Under the pieces are notes generated by a model, which made no database searches, was not told the DNA's origin, and was given only the letters and a program-made list of their open reading frames with translations. From an uncultured Mycoplasmatota bacterium (GTDB taxonomy: Bacteria > Bacillota_I > Bacilli_A > RF39 > UBA660), in the NCBI GenBank assembly GCA_947165285.1, contig CAMUZS010000002.1, forward strand, positions 182,377 to 246,376: a DNA stretch of 64,000 nt, read 5' to 3'. Both the position numbers and the translations under genes were made by a program. Below, one piece after another: positions 55,643-64,000 of the stretch (position 1 is its first letter; the number at the start of each line of letters is the position of its first letter).

Positions 55643-57118
55643 ATGAATATAAAAATAAATAATACATTTTTAAGCAAAGAACAAACTATACCAATAATTG
55701 AAAATCCAAAAATATCAATGATTATTGCTGGAGCAGGATCAGGAAAAACACTAACAATTATTGGTAAAATAAAATATATGCTAGATAATAAACTTATCAA
55801 GCCACAAGAAATATGTTTAATAACATACACTAATAAAGCAGTGGATAGTTTAATTAATAAAATATCTGATATTACAACTTCAAATATTAATGTCTTTACA
55901 TTTCATAAATTAGCACTAACCATTTTAAGTAAAATTAATACAAACTATTATATTTATAATATTGATTACTTAGAATATATTATTGATGAATTTTTTATAA
56001 CAAAGGCATTTAATAATGATTTATTATTAAAATATATATATAACTATTTTAATATATTTTTTATAAAAACTAATAAGAGATATAAAAAAATTCTTAATAG
56101 TCAGAAGTATTTTAATTTTAAAAAAAGTATTATTTCATTTATTAATTATATGAAAAGTAATGATTTATATAATAAATTTTTATCTATATTAAATAATAAA
56201 AATTATAAAAAAGAATTACTTATAATATATGCTATATATAATATATATGAAAATGAACTTATATCATCTAATTCATTAGATTTTGATAAAATGATTGAAC
56301 TTGCAACTAATGCTATAAAAGATAAAAAAGTTAGATTACCATATAAATTAATAATAATCGATGAATTTCAAGATTCTTCTTTACTAAGATTTAATCTTGT
56401 TAAAGAAATTGTAAAAAAAAATAATGCTTCACTTTGTGTAGTCGGAGATGATTATCAATCTATATATAGTTTTCAAGGATGCGATTTAAATTTATTTATT
56501 AATTTTAAAAGTGTTTATAATAATGCTAAGATATATTACTTAAATGAGACATTTAGAAACTCACAAGAATTAATTGATATAGCAGGAAATTTTATTAAAA
56601 AAAATCCAAATCAAATTAAAAAAAACTTATATAGTAAAAAAAATATAGAGAATCCTATAAATATAATCTATTATAAAAAAGAAAAAGAAATTATATTTAA
56701 ACTACTAAAAAGTATAGATATAAAAAAAGAAATATTAATACTTGGAAGAAATAATTTTGATATAAAATATTATTTATCTAAATATACTATTAATAATTCA
56801 AAACTAATTATTTTAAATGATAAACATAATATAAAATATTTAACTATTCATTCATCAAAAGGATTAGAAAGTGATTGTGTAATAATTTTAAATTTAAAAA
56901 ATGATAAATATGGTTTACCATCAAAAATAAAAGAAAATGAAATATTATTAAATATAAAGAATAAAGAAGAATTTAAATATGCTGAAGAAAGAAGATTATT
57001 TTATGTAGCTTTAACTAGAACAAAAGGATATGTTTATCTATTAACACCATATAATAAAGAATCTATTTTTATTAAAGAAATAAAAAAAGAAAGTAATGTT
57101 TTAATAAAACATTACTAA
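55643..57118 (+). CDS. Short UvrD/PcrA-like superfamily 1 helicase
   Basis: This 491-residue protein has the SF1A helicase motifs: Walker A IAGAGSGKT, Ia ITYTNKAV, II IIDEFQDSS, III VVGDDYQSIYSFQG, IV LNETFRNSQELI, V TIHSSKGLE, VI FYVALTRTKGYVYL. PcrA and UvrD are about 720 residues; most of the 2B subdomain and the C-terminal tail are missing. GGGGGG precedes the ATG. It could be a reduced repair helicase or a specialised accessory one. Confidence 0.85.
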   Translation: MNIKINNTFLSKEQTIPIIENPKISMIIAGAGSGKTLTIIGKIKYMLDNKLIKPQEICLITYTNKAVDSLINKISDITTSNINVFTFHKLALTILSKINTNYYIYNIDYLEYIIDEFFITKAFNNDLLLKYIYNYFNIFFIKTNKRYKKILNSQKYFNFKKSIISFINYMKSNDLYNKFLSILNNKNYKKELLIIYAIYNIYENELISSNSLDFDKMIELATNAIKDKKVRLPYKLIIIDEFQDSSLLRFNLVKEIVKKNNASLCVVGDDYQSIYSFQGCDLNLFINFKSVYNNAKIYYLNETFRNSQELIDIAGNFIKKNPNQIKKNLYSKKNIENPINIIYYKKEKEIIFKLLKSIDIKKEILILGRNNFDIKYYLSKYTINNSKLIILNDKHNIKYLTIHSSKGLESDCVIILNLKNDKYGLPSKIKENEILLNIKNKEEFKYAEERRLFYVALTRTKGYVYLLTPYNKESIFIKEIKKESNVLIKHY

Positions 57119-58347
57119 TTTTTGTTATATATAATATCTACGTCTACAACACCATTTATTCCATCTACTATTCCAGTGTCTGTTATTTGCCACATTTTAA
57201 ATGGTCTATCATAATTAGCTTCAGTAAAATATTGAGCTAACCATGTATCATATTCGTCTAAATCCCAAAAAGTTTTTAAGTAATTTAAACTACCATAATT
57301 CATAGGTTTATAACCATTTTCTTTTAATTTATCCATAAATTTTCTTGCCATATCATTTAAATCATAAAAATTCATATGAGACTCTCTAAATAAATTCCAA
57401 CTTTCCCAATCATATGAAACCCATAAATCAATTTCTTTATCTTTTAATTTATCTTTTATGTAATTTATTTGTACATCTACTTCATCTAAAGTAGTAGAAT
57501 ATGAAAATAAATATACTCCTACTCTAAGATTAGCTTCTTTAGCCCTAGTATAAAAGTCTTCAAATTTTTTATCATCATTCATAGACATATCTTCATTTGG
57601 TCCCCATCCAAGTCTTAACATAACAAATTCGATTCCTGCTTCTTTTACTTTATTAAAATCGCTAACACTATTAAATTCAGATAAATCTATACCAATACTT
57701 GTATCATCAGTTTTATAATTTTTAATAATAAAATTAATATCATCACCCTTTATTTCAGTGTTATTAATAGTACTATTTCCATAATCTACTTTTTCATAAA
57801 CATGTAAAACAACATTTTTTGTTGTTGTATTTTGTGAATCATCTTTAGCAACAAATGTAACGTTATAATTACCAACTTTATTTAAATCGTAATCTCCTTC
57901 AATTGTTAATTCTACATCTCTATCATAATTATCTCCACATACACTTTTTCTAAGTACATTTTCTAAAGATGTATTTGTTGTAATATATAAATTAGAATTA
58001 ACTGCTAAATATGGAGATTTGGTATCAACTACATTATAATTATATTTATATTTTAATGGTCTTCCATTACTATTTTTATATTTTATCTCTATTTCATGAT
58101 TTCCTAGTTCATTAGTATCAAGCATATAATTTTGAGTAGTTATTTCACCATCTATTATTGTAATAGTATCTAACAAACTTTTTTCACTTTTATATTCATA
58201 TTCTAGTACTTCATTTTGTATTATCTTAGTAGTAGGTGGCTTTATTTTATCTAATATTTCAAAATAAAAATGTCTAATTACAAAAAAAGCAATAAGAATA
58301 ATAAACAAAATAATAAGTAGTATAATAAGTTTCTTTTTCTTTTTCAT
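57115..58347 (-). CDS. GH25 muramidase with N-terminal Ig-like region
   Basis: The 410-residue protein has a membrane anchor (about 8-25), an Ig/HYR-like beta region with VVDTKSPYLAV and GNYNVTFVAKDDS, and a C-terminal GH25 lysozyme domain. The active-site pieces are GIDLSEFN, FVMLRLGWG, VGVYLFSYS, VSYDWESW (DxE) and WQITDTGIVDGI with a VDVDIIY end. It should cut glycan strands at the cell surface. AAAGGTGG precedes the ATG at 58347. It overlaps the helicase 3' end by 4 bases in convergent order. Confidence 0.9.
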   Translation of the reverse strand: MKKKKKLIILLIILFIILIAFFVIRHFYFEILDKIKPPTTKIIQNEVLEYEYKSEKSLLDTITIIDGEITTQNYMLDTNELGNHEIEIKYKNSNGRPLKYKYNYNVVDTKSPYLAVNSNLYITTNTSLENVLRKSVCGDNYDRDVELTIEGDYDLNKVGNYNVTFVAKDDSQNTTTKNVVLHVYEKVDYGNSTINNTEIKGDDINFIIKNYKTDDTSIGIDLSEFNSVSDFNKVKEAGIEFVMLRLGWGPNEDMSMNDDKKFEDFYTRAKEANLRVGVYLFSYSTTLDEVDVQINYIKDKLKDKEIDLWVSYDWESWNLFRESHMNFYDLNDMARKFMDKLKENGYKPMNYGSLNYLKTFWDLDEYDTWLAQYFTEANYDRPFKMWQITDTGIVDGINGVVDVDIIYNKN

Positions 58348-58534
58348 AATAACCACCTTTTTAGTATGTTATTTAATTATAACAAGACATAAATTATAAT
58401 TCAATAGATCTAAATGTTTACTTAAAAAAATCTTATGTAAATAGATTAAAAAAATATTGATTTATATATTAATTATATTATAAAATTAAAAAGGTTTTGC
58501 AGTAGAAATAAATACATGAAAGAGGCAATTAATA

Positions 58535-59233
58535 ATGAAGTTTATCGTTTTAGATGAAGATAAAAAAATGCTTGATAAAGAAAAGAGTATTATTTCAAAA
58601 GTATTATTTCCATACGATATTGATTTTAAAATAAATTTATATCAAAAAGTTGATAAAAAATTAGAACAAGAAATTAGTGATAATTCACTATTGAAAGTAT
58701 ATATATTAGATTTTAATTTAAATAGTGATATATCTGGTATGGATGTTGCGTTAAAAATTAGAGAAAAAGACTGGGATAGTATTATTATTTTTATAACTAA
58801 TCACGGAGATATGTTTGAAACTGTTCATAGAAATGTAATTAACATATATGATTTTATTGAAAAATATCAATCATTTAGTAATAGGCTTACTAAAGATTTA
58901 AAGAATATTATAAAACATAGATTTGATAACAGTCTTTTTAAATATAATTGTTGTTCAAATTATCTTCAAATTTATAATAAGTCTATTAATTATATAAAAA
59001 GGGATACTAAATTAAGAAAATTAAAGATATATACTGAAACTAAAGAATTTATAGTAAATATAACTATTAAAGAATTATTAACTAAATTAGATAAAAGATT
59101 TATTCAAGTATCAAAATCAACCATAGTAAATTTAGATAATATTATAGAAATTGATTGGAATAAAGGCTATTTTATATTACAAAATAATTCTATAAAATAC
59201 TATGTTTCAAAAAAATATCAAATTAAAGATTAA
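58535..59233 (+). CDS. LytTR response regulator without a nearby kinase
   Basis: The 232-residue protein has an AgrA-like receiver domain (phospho-acceptor probably D59 in YILDFNLNSDISGMD) and a C-terminal LytTR DNA-binding domain (about 130-232, IQVSKSTIVNLDNIIEID). LytTR regulators control virulence, competence or bacteriocin genes through direct repeats. No histidine kinase or AgrB/D-like gene lies beside it, so its signal input is unknown. It is divergent from the GH25 gene with a 187-bp spacer. Confidence 0.88.
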   Translation: MKFIVLDEDKKMLDKEKSIISKVLFPYDIDFKINLYQKVDKKLEQEISDNSLLKVYILDFNLNSDISGMDVALKIREKDWDSIIIFITNHGDMFETVHRNVINIYDFIEKYQSFSNRLTKDLKNIIKHRFDNSLFKYNCCSNYLQIYNKSINYIKRDTKLRKLKIYTETKEFIVNITIKELLTKLDKRFIQVSKSTIVNLDNIIEIDWNKGYFILQNNSIKYYVSKKYQIKD

Positions 59234-59446
59234 AAGATGTTAATATCAGTTTCAAATACTATAATTTTTAATAATTTCATTAAACAAAAAAATTATAAAC
59301 ATAAAAAAGTATATTATAAACAATATATAAAAAAAGAATTTAAAAATTTGGTATTATCGATATCGTGATGTAAGATAAAGTGCACTCATAATCTACAGAT
59401 CAAGAAGTAAAAAATTTGCAAAAAGAAGTAGGAAGGAGTGGTATAT
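59234..59446 (+). promoter_or_regulatory. Long leader or promoter region before csp
   Basis: This 213-bp gap has no convincing gene. The second half is less A+T-rich and contains TATCGATATCG and GTGCACTCATAATC, then a strong GGAAGGAG ribosome site. Cold-shock genes often carry a long temperature-sensing leader, and this could be one. A 43-codon frame at 59237-59368 lacks support. Confidence 0.35.
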
Positions 59447-59659
59447 GTGAGAAGTCGTGTTAAGTGGTTTAATAATGACAAAGGATATGGCTTTATTGAA
59501 TATTCAAAGACAGCAGATGTATTTGTACATTATTCAGCAATTGAACAAGATGGATTTAAAACACTAAACGAAGGCGACGTAGTTGATTTCAAATTAATAG
59601 AAACACCTAAAGGACTACAAGCACAAGAAGTAACAACAGCACAAACTGCTACTTTATAG
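59447..59659 (+). CDS. Cold-shock domain protein (CspA family)
   Basis: This 70-residue RNA chaperone has the two RNA-binding motifs KGYGFIEY (RNP1) and VFVHYSAI (RNP2), after VKWFNNDKG. The GTG at 59447 is chosen because AAGGAG lies 9 bases upstream and it gives the standard length; a GTG at 59438 lies against the ribosome site. The terminator begins inside the last codons. Confidence 0.92.
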   Translation: MRSRVKWFNNDKGYGFIEYSKTADVFVHYSAIEQDGFKTLNEGDVVDFKLIETPKGLQAQEVTTAQTATL

Positions 59660-59668
59660 CAGTTTTTT
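59646..59668 (+). terminator. Terminator overlapping the csp 3' end
   Basis: CTGCTA (59646-59651) and TAGCAG (59657-59662) pair around a 5-nt loop and include the csp stop; T6 follows. Confidence 0.85.
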
Positions 59669-59726
59669 GGTTTTTATGACCCCAATAGTGATTTATTATA
59701 TATTAAATTATTGTTAAATTCAATAA

Positions 59727-59754
59727 TTTACTTTCATGAATTTAATGGTATAAT
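59727..59754 (+). promoter_or_regulatory. hpf promoter
   Basis: TTTACT (59727-59732) and TATAAT (59749-59754) are 16 bases apart, with TG just before the -10. Confidence 0.6.
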
Positions 59755-59776
59755 GTTTTTAAGGAGGTAATGTTTT

Positions 59777-60310
59777 ATGAAAACAGTAATTCATGAAGAC
59801 AAAGTTAAAGTTACACCTTCTATAAAAGAATATATAGAAGAAAAACTTTCAAGACTTGATAAGTACTTTGAAGATGCTGAGAGTATCACTGCTAATGTTA
59901 GAATTAGAGTAAGAAATCAAGATCAAATAATCGAAGTTACTATACCTACTAAAGATTTTACTCTAAGAAGAGAGGAACAAGATAATGACTTATATGCTGC
60001 AATTGATTTAGTTATAGACAAATTAGAAAGACAAATAAGAAAAAATAAAACTAGATTTGAAAGAAAATATAAAGATTCTACTGTAACTATGATCAATTAT
60101 GATTTTGTAATCGCAGCAGAAGAACAATCTCAAAGTAAAATTGTTAAAAGAAAAAATATTGAGACAAAACCAATGAGTGAAGAAGAAGCAATTTTACAAG
60201 CAGAATTATTAAGTCATGATTTCTTTGCATTTAAAAATATTGATGAAGATTGTGTCTCAGTACTTTATATGAGAAAAGATGGCAATTTTGGTATTTTAAA
60301 CGTTAAATAA
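59777..60310 (+). CDS. hpf: Long-form ribosome hibernation promoting factor
   Basis: Long HPF pairs two 70S ribosomes into inactive 100S dimers in slow growth. The 177-residue protein has the N-terminal S30AE domain (TPSIKEYIEEKLSRLDKYF) and the C-terminal dimerisation domain (MSEEEAILQAELLSHDFFAF, then VLYMRKDGNFGIL). AAGGAGG lies upstream. Position just before secA is common in Bacillota. Confidence 0.94.
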   Translation: MKTVIHEDKVKVTPSIKEYIEEKLSRLDKYFEDAESITANVRIRVRNQDQIIEVTIPTKDFTLRREEQDNDLYAAIDLVIDKLERQIRKNKTRFERKYKDSTVTMINYDFVIAAEEQSQSKIVKRKNIETKPMSEEEAILQAELLSHDFFAFKNIDEDCVSVLYMRKDGNFGILNVK

Positions 60311-60331
60311 GAAGCATTGCTTCTTTTTTAT
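60309..60331 (+). terminator. Terminator after hpf
   Basis: AAGAAGC (60309-60315) and GCTTCTT (60319-60325) pair with a 3-nt loop, then T. Confidence 0.85.
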
Positions 60332-60361
60332 TGAAATTAAGTTAAATATGCGTAAAATGCT

Positions 60362-60390
60362 TTGCTTTTGTAGATTATATTTGATAAAAT
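60362..60390 (+). promoter_or_regulatory. secA promoter
   Basis: TTGCTT (60362-60367) and TAAAAT (60385-60390) are 17 bases apart, with the start site just before the GGAGG of secA. Confidence 0.6.
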
Positions 60391-60412
60391 ATACATTGTG
60401 GAGGTATACAAG

Positions 60413-62899
60413 ATGGGATTTTTAAGAAAATTAGTTGATTCTGAATATCGTGAATTAAATCGTTTTGAAAAAATTGCAAATGAAATAGATTCGTTAGAAG
60501 AAGAATATTCTAAGTTAAGCGATAAAGAATTACAAGCAAAAACAGAAGAATTTAAAAAGGAATTAGCTAGTGGTAAAACACTAGATGATATAATTGTACC
60601 AGCATTTGCTACTGTAAGAGAAGCAGCATATCGTGTAATTGGAGAAAAGCCATTTCACGTACAACTTTTAGGTGGTTTAGCACTTCATTATGGTAATATA
60701 GCTGAAATGAAAACTGGTGAAGGTAAAACATTAACTGCAACATTGCCAGTATATTTAAATGCTTTAGAAGGAAAAGGAGTTCATATTGTAACTGTTAATG
60801 AATTCTTGGCAGATCGTGACTCTAAATGGATGGGAGAAATTTATAGATTTTTAGGATTAAGTGTTGGTTTAAACTTAAGAGAAATGTCTCCTAAAGAAAA
60901 ACAAGAAGCATATAATTGTGATGTGTTATATTCTACTAATAATGAAATTGGATTTGATTATTTAAGAGATAATATGGTAGTTAGAAAAGAAGATAGAGTT
61001 CAAAGACCTCTTAATTACTGTATTGTTGATGAAGTTGACTCAATTTTAATTGATGAAGCTAGAACACCATTAATTATTTCTGGTGGTAAATTTGATTCAA
61101 AAAATTTATATAGAGAAGCAGATCGTGCAGTTAAAAAACTAGAAAAAGAAGATTATGATATAGATGTTAAGACTAAAAGTGTTTCTTTAACTGAATCTGG
61201 TAGTGAAAAAATAGAAAAAGAATTTAAATTAGATAATTTATATGATATAAATAATTCTGCATTAGTACATCATTTAGCACAAGCTTTAAAAGCAAATTAT
61301 GGTTTCAAAAAAGATGTTGATTATGTTGTTGAAGATGGTGCAGTTGTAATTGTTGATCCATTTACTGGACGTTTAATGCATGGTAGACAATATTCAGAAG
61401 GTTTGCATCAAGCTATTGAAGCAAAAGAAGGTGTACAAATCAATGAAGAAACAAGAACTATGGCTACAATTACATTCCAAAATTTATTTAGAATGTATAA
61501 TAAATTATCTGGTATGACAGGTACAGCAAAAACTGAAGAAGAAGAATTTGTAAATATTTATAATATGTATGTTATTCAAATTCCTACAAATAAACCCGTT
61601 GCTAGAAAAGATTTAGCAGATCTTGTATATCCAACTGAAAAAGGTAAATTTAGTGCAATAGTTAGAGTTATTAAAGAAATTCATGCAACTGGTCAACCAA
61701 TTCTAGTTGGTACAATATCAGTTGAAAAAAATGAAGAATTAAGTCAATTATTAAAAAAAGAAAAATTACCTCATGAAATATTAAATGCAAAAAATCATGC
61801 TAGAGAAGCTGAAATAATTGCAAAAGCTGGTCAAAAGGGTGCTATAACTCTTGCAACAAATATGGCAGGACGTGGTACAGACATTAAATTAGGTGAAGGT
61901 GTTTTAGAACTTGGTGGATTATATGTTATTGGTACTGAACGTCATGAATCTCGTCGTATAGATAATCAGTTACGTGGTAGATCTGGTCGTCAAGGAGATC
62001 CAGGTACTTCTCAATTTTTCGTTTCATTTGAAGATGATTTAATGCGTAGATTTGGTACTGATAAAATTAAGAATATGTTAATATCTCTTGGCATGCCAGA
62101 AGATGAAGCAATTAGATCAAAAACATTTACTCGTAGTATTGAATCAGCTCAAAAGAAAGTTGAAGGAAATAACTATGATACAAGAAAGAACTTACTTGAT
62201 TATGATAATGTAATGAATCAACAAAGAGAAATTATTTATAAGAGAAGAAATGAACTTATTGATTTAGAAAATATAAAAGATATTATCTATGAAGTATTTG
62301 AAAATAGAGTAGCAGATTTAATAGATGTTCATATACCACCAGAAGGATATTTAACTGAACATGATATTGAAGATATTGTTGAAGAAGTAAATAATAATTT
62401 ATTAAAATATCAAAAAGTAAAAACTGATGATTTTGATGGCAAAAAGCCAGATGAAGTTATCGATATGATCTACAAAAAAGCAATTGAAGATTACGAAAAG
62501 AAAATTGATACAATTCCAGAAGTTGTAATTAGAGAATTTGAAAAAGCTATATCTTTAAGAGTAATGGATGCTGCTTGGGTAGAACATATTTCAACAATGG
62601 AACAATTAAGAGAAGGTATTGGACTTCGTGGATATGCTCAATCTAATCCACTTCAAGCCTATACAGAAGAAGGATTTGCTTTATTTGATCAAATGCAACA
62701 AAATATTGATGCACAAATTTCTGCATATATATTAAAAGCAGAAATAAATAGACAAGTAGAAAGAAAGCAAACAATGAATCCTGAAGAAACTGAAGATAAA
62801 GATGGTAAGAAAAAACCATTTAAGGCTAATAAAATAGGAAGAAATGATCCATGTCCATGTGGCTCAGGGAAAAAATACAAACAATGTTGTGGTAAGTAG
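60413..62899 (+). CDS. secA: Preprotein translocase ATPase SecA
   Basis: SecA drives protein export through SecYEG. The 828-residue protein begins MGFLRKLVDSEYRELNR, with Walker A KTGEGKT, DEVDSILIDEARTPLIISG, GRGTDIKLGEG, QLRGRSGRQGDPG, and the C-terminal zinc motif CPCGSGKKYKQCC. A GTG at 60398 lies in the ribosome site and is not the start. prfB, often next, is not seen; a mobile element begins instead. Confidence 0.97.
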   Translation: MGFLRKLVDSEYRELNRFEKIANEIDSLEEEYSKLSDKELQAKTEEFKKELASGKTLDDIIVPAFATVREAAYRVIGEKPFHVQLLGGLALHYGNIAEMKTGEGKTLTATLPVYLNALEGKGVHIVTVNEFLADRDSKWMGEIYRFLGLSVGLNLREMSPKEKQEAYNCDVLYSTNNEIGFDYLRDNMVVRKEDRVQRPLNYCIVDEVDSILIDEARTPLIISGGKFDSKNLYREADRAVKKLEKEDYDIDVKTKSVSLTESGSEKIEKEFKLDNLYDINNSALVHHLAQALKANYGFKKDVDYVVEDGAVVIVDPFTGRLMHGRQYSEGLHQAIEAKEGVQINEETRTMATITFQNLFRMYNKLSGMTGTAKTEEEEFVNIYNMYVIQIPTNKPVARKDLADLVYPTEKGKFSAIVRVIKEIHATGQPILVGTISVEKNEELSQLLKKEKLPHEILNAKNHAREAEIIAKAGQKGAITLATNMAGRGTDIKLGEGVLELGGLYVIGTERHESRRIDNQLRGRSGRQGDPGTSQFFVSFEDDLMRRFGTDKIKNMLISLGMPEDEAIRSKTFTRSIESAQKKVEGNNYDTRKNLLDYDNVMNQQREIIYKRRNELIDLENIKDIIYEVFENRVADLIDVHIPPEGYLTEHDIEDIVEEVNNNLLKYQKVKTDDFDGKKPDEVIDMIYKKAIEDYEKKIDTIPEVVIREFEKAISLRVMDAAWVEHISTMEQLREGIGLRGYAQSNPLQAYTEEGFALFDQMQQNIDAQISAYILKAEINRQVERKQTMNPEETEDKDGKKKPFKANKIGRNDPCPCGSGKKYKQCCGK

Positions 62900-62923
62900 T
62901 AGGAAATATAAGGGTTTGCGAGG

Positions 62924-63045
62924 ATTTTGTCCACGTAAAAATTGACCGAAAATTGCCATTTGTCCACATTTTGTCCACGTAAATTTAAAATTGTGGACAA
63001 CAGGACAAAAAATGTTGTGAAATTTAGTACACGTTTTGTGGACAA
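62924..63045. repeat. Cluster of five TTGTCCAC repeats beside an integrase
   Basis: TTGTCCAC occurs directly at 62928-62935, 62960-62967 and 62971-62978, and inverted (GTGGACAA) at 62993-63000 and 63038-63045. A longer 16-bp copy, ATTTTGTCCACGTAAA, is at 62924-62939 and 62968-62983. Clustered short repeats beside a tyrosine recombinase gene are typical of integrase arm-binding sites or an attachment site. The role is inferred. Confidence 0.7.
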
Positions 63046-63056
63046 TTTATAAAGAT

Positions 63057-63083
63057 AAATGTCATCATTCGATGACATTTTTT
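63057..63083 (+). terminator. Terminator between secA and the integrase
   Basis: AAATGTCATC (63057-63066) and GATGACATTT (63071-63080) form a 10-bp stem with an ATTC loop, followed by T. It insulates the integrase gene from secA transcription. Confidence 0.85.
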
Positions 63084-63114
63084 GTTTACCAATTTTAGAA
63101 AAGGAGAGTATAAA

Positions 63115-64000
63115 ATGGTAAGCGTAAGAAAACGTGGAAAGGTATATGAATACCGATTTGAAACAGCTTCAGTTGATGGCACAAGGAAATGGATTACTAA
63201 ATCTGGATTTCCAACAAGACAAGATGCATTAAATCAAGGTGCATTAGATTATACAGAATATTATAAGATAGGAAGAGTTAGAAAAAATAAAGATATGTCA
63301 TATTCAGATTATTTAGATTATTGGATTGATACTTATTGTAATTTTAATCTAAAATATTCAACTATTGTTACATATTTAAATATTATTAAACTTTATTTAA
63401 AACCTATGTTAGGAAGATATGCACTATGGCAAATTGATTCACAAATGTTGCAAGAATTTATTAATAAGATATATGTAGAGAAAAGTTTATCTAAATGGTA
63501 TTTAAAAAATATAATGAAAGTAGTTAAAGGATCGTTAAGATATGCATGTTATTTAGTTAATTTTATTAATGAAAATCCAGCCGAGAAAGTACATATTCCA
63601 AGATATGAAGTAGTATGTGGAGATCCAGCACATATATTTACTCAGGAAGAAATAGAAAAGATATTAGATAGATTTAAAGATGTTCCTTATATCTATTATT
63701 CATTCTTAACAGCATATTACACAGGAATGAGAGTATCAGAAGTATATGGATTAACTTGGGATAATATTGATTTTGATAAAAAGACTATAACTGTTAATAA
63801 GAATATTATTAAAAAGAATAAATATGGATTACCTAAAAGATATTGTATAACTAAAGGCCACTCTGTAGAAGTATGGAGTTATGGAACTTGTAAGAATCCT
63901 CAAAGTCAAAGAACAATTAATATAGGAGATACATTGGTTAAAGCTTTAAAAGATTATAAGAAACTACAACAAGAAAATAGAGAATACTATGGAGAATCTT
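63115..64000 (+). CDS. Tyrosine recombinase/integrase (cut by window end)
   Basis: Reading from the ATG at 63115 (AAAGGAG upstream) gives 295 codons open to the window edge. It starts MVSVRKRGKVYEYRFET, an AP2-like arm-binding N-domain, then a SAM-like core-binding domain (MSYSDYLDYWIDTYC, VTYLNIIKLYLKPMLG), and the start of the catalytic domain with the first catalytic Arg in YYTGMRVSEVYGLTWDNIDF. The HxxR and Tyr motifs lie beyond the window. It resembles Tn916/phage-type integrases. It marks the left end of an integrated element. Confidence 0.93.
   Translation, partial: MVSVRKRGKVYEYRFETASVDGTRKWITKSGFPTRQDALNQGALDYTEYYKIGRVRKNKDMSYSDYLDYWIDTYCNFNLKYSTIVTYLNIIKLYLKPMLGRYALWQIDSQMLQEFINKIYVEKSLSKWYLKNIMKVVKGSLRYACYLVNFINENPAEKVHIPRYEVVCGDPAHIFTQEEIEKILDRFKDVPYIYYSFLTAYYTGMRVSEVYGLTWDNIDFDKKTITVNKNIIKKNKYGLPKRYCITKGHSVEVWSYGTCKNPQSQRTINIGDTLVKALKDYKKLQQENREYYGES

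Noticed and set aside
59237..59368. 43-codon frame after the LytTR gene, considered as a signal peptide gene (AgrD-like)
   Set aside because: It has no good ribosome site, no Cys or Ser thiolactone core and no partner AgrB; kept as part of the csp leader region.
62689..63078. Minus-strand frame across the secA end and repeat cluster
   Set aside because: It is antisense to the conserved SecA zinc motif and runs through the TTGTCCAC repeats and a terminator.
1..64000. Mycoplasma code (UGA as Trp), suggested by low G+C and Mollicutes-like tag
   Set aside because: Trp codons in conserved positions are TGG, and several genes end in TGA at sensible places (ebfC, walJ, M18 gene).

Overview
The window is a very A+T-rich stretch of a low-GC Bacillota (Firmicutes) chromosome centred on the replication origin. 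UGA acts as a stop (for example at 595-597, 35660-35662 and 48693-48695) and Trp is read from TGG, so the code is standard, not the Mycoplasma code. Gene order is the classic Bacillus origin order. Sporulation genes (spoIIR, spoIID, spoIIQ, cwlD and SleC-like genes) and a ComK homologue point to a spore-forming, or recently spore-forming, Bacilli-like lineage with a small, streamlined gene set. I cannot name the species.

Left arm (1-11940, all minus strand, read away from oriC): dnaA, dnaN, comK, recF, gyrB, gyrA, SRP RNA, tadA, dnaX, ebfC, recR. Two parS sites flank tadA. oriC lies at about 11941-12245, with paired DnaA boxes. It is the only stretch above 300 bases without a gene. A second set of weak boxes lies between dnaA and dnaN.

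Right arm core (12246-38300, mostly plus): rpmH-rnpA-yidC-jag, a decayed ABC exporter, mnmE-mnmG-rsmG, and a solitary parB with an unusually long disordered insert and no parA. Then come a class A PBP (minus), a DUF1934-like gene, rpoE, prfA-prmC-spoIIR, murA, an orphan membrane protein, rpmE, rpiB-DUF1146-spoIID, spoIIQ, rplI-dnaB, an M23 peptidase, walJ-rlmH, a ClpC-like protein with a ruined second AAA module, and tspO.

Accessory part (38300-63100): a minus-strand three-gene operon of unknown function (J-domain-like membrane protein, lipoprotein-like protein, large Cys-rich repeat protein), tmRNA, three small orphans, and a spore/cell-wall block (five-LysM protein, SleC-like protein split into two genes). 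These are followed by an M18 aminopeptidase, a lipid cassette (plsC, acyl-CoA/ACP synthetase, second plsC), a glycosyltransferase, cwlD, an Abi_2 defence-type gene coupled to htrA, a short UvrD-like helicase, a GH25 muramidase, an orphan LytTR regulator, csp, hpf and secA.

Right edge (62900-64000): a cluster of TTGTCCAC repeats and a tyrosine recombinase cut by the window end. This looks like the left end of an integrated mobile element next to secA. I saw no tRNA, rRNA or CRISPR array.
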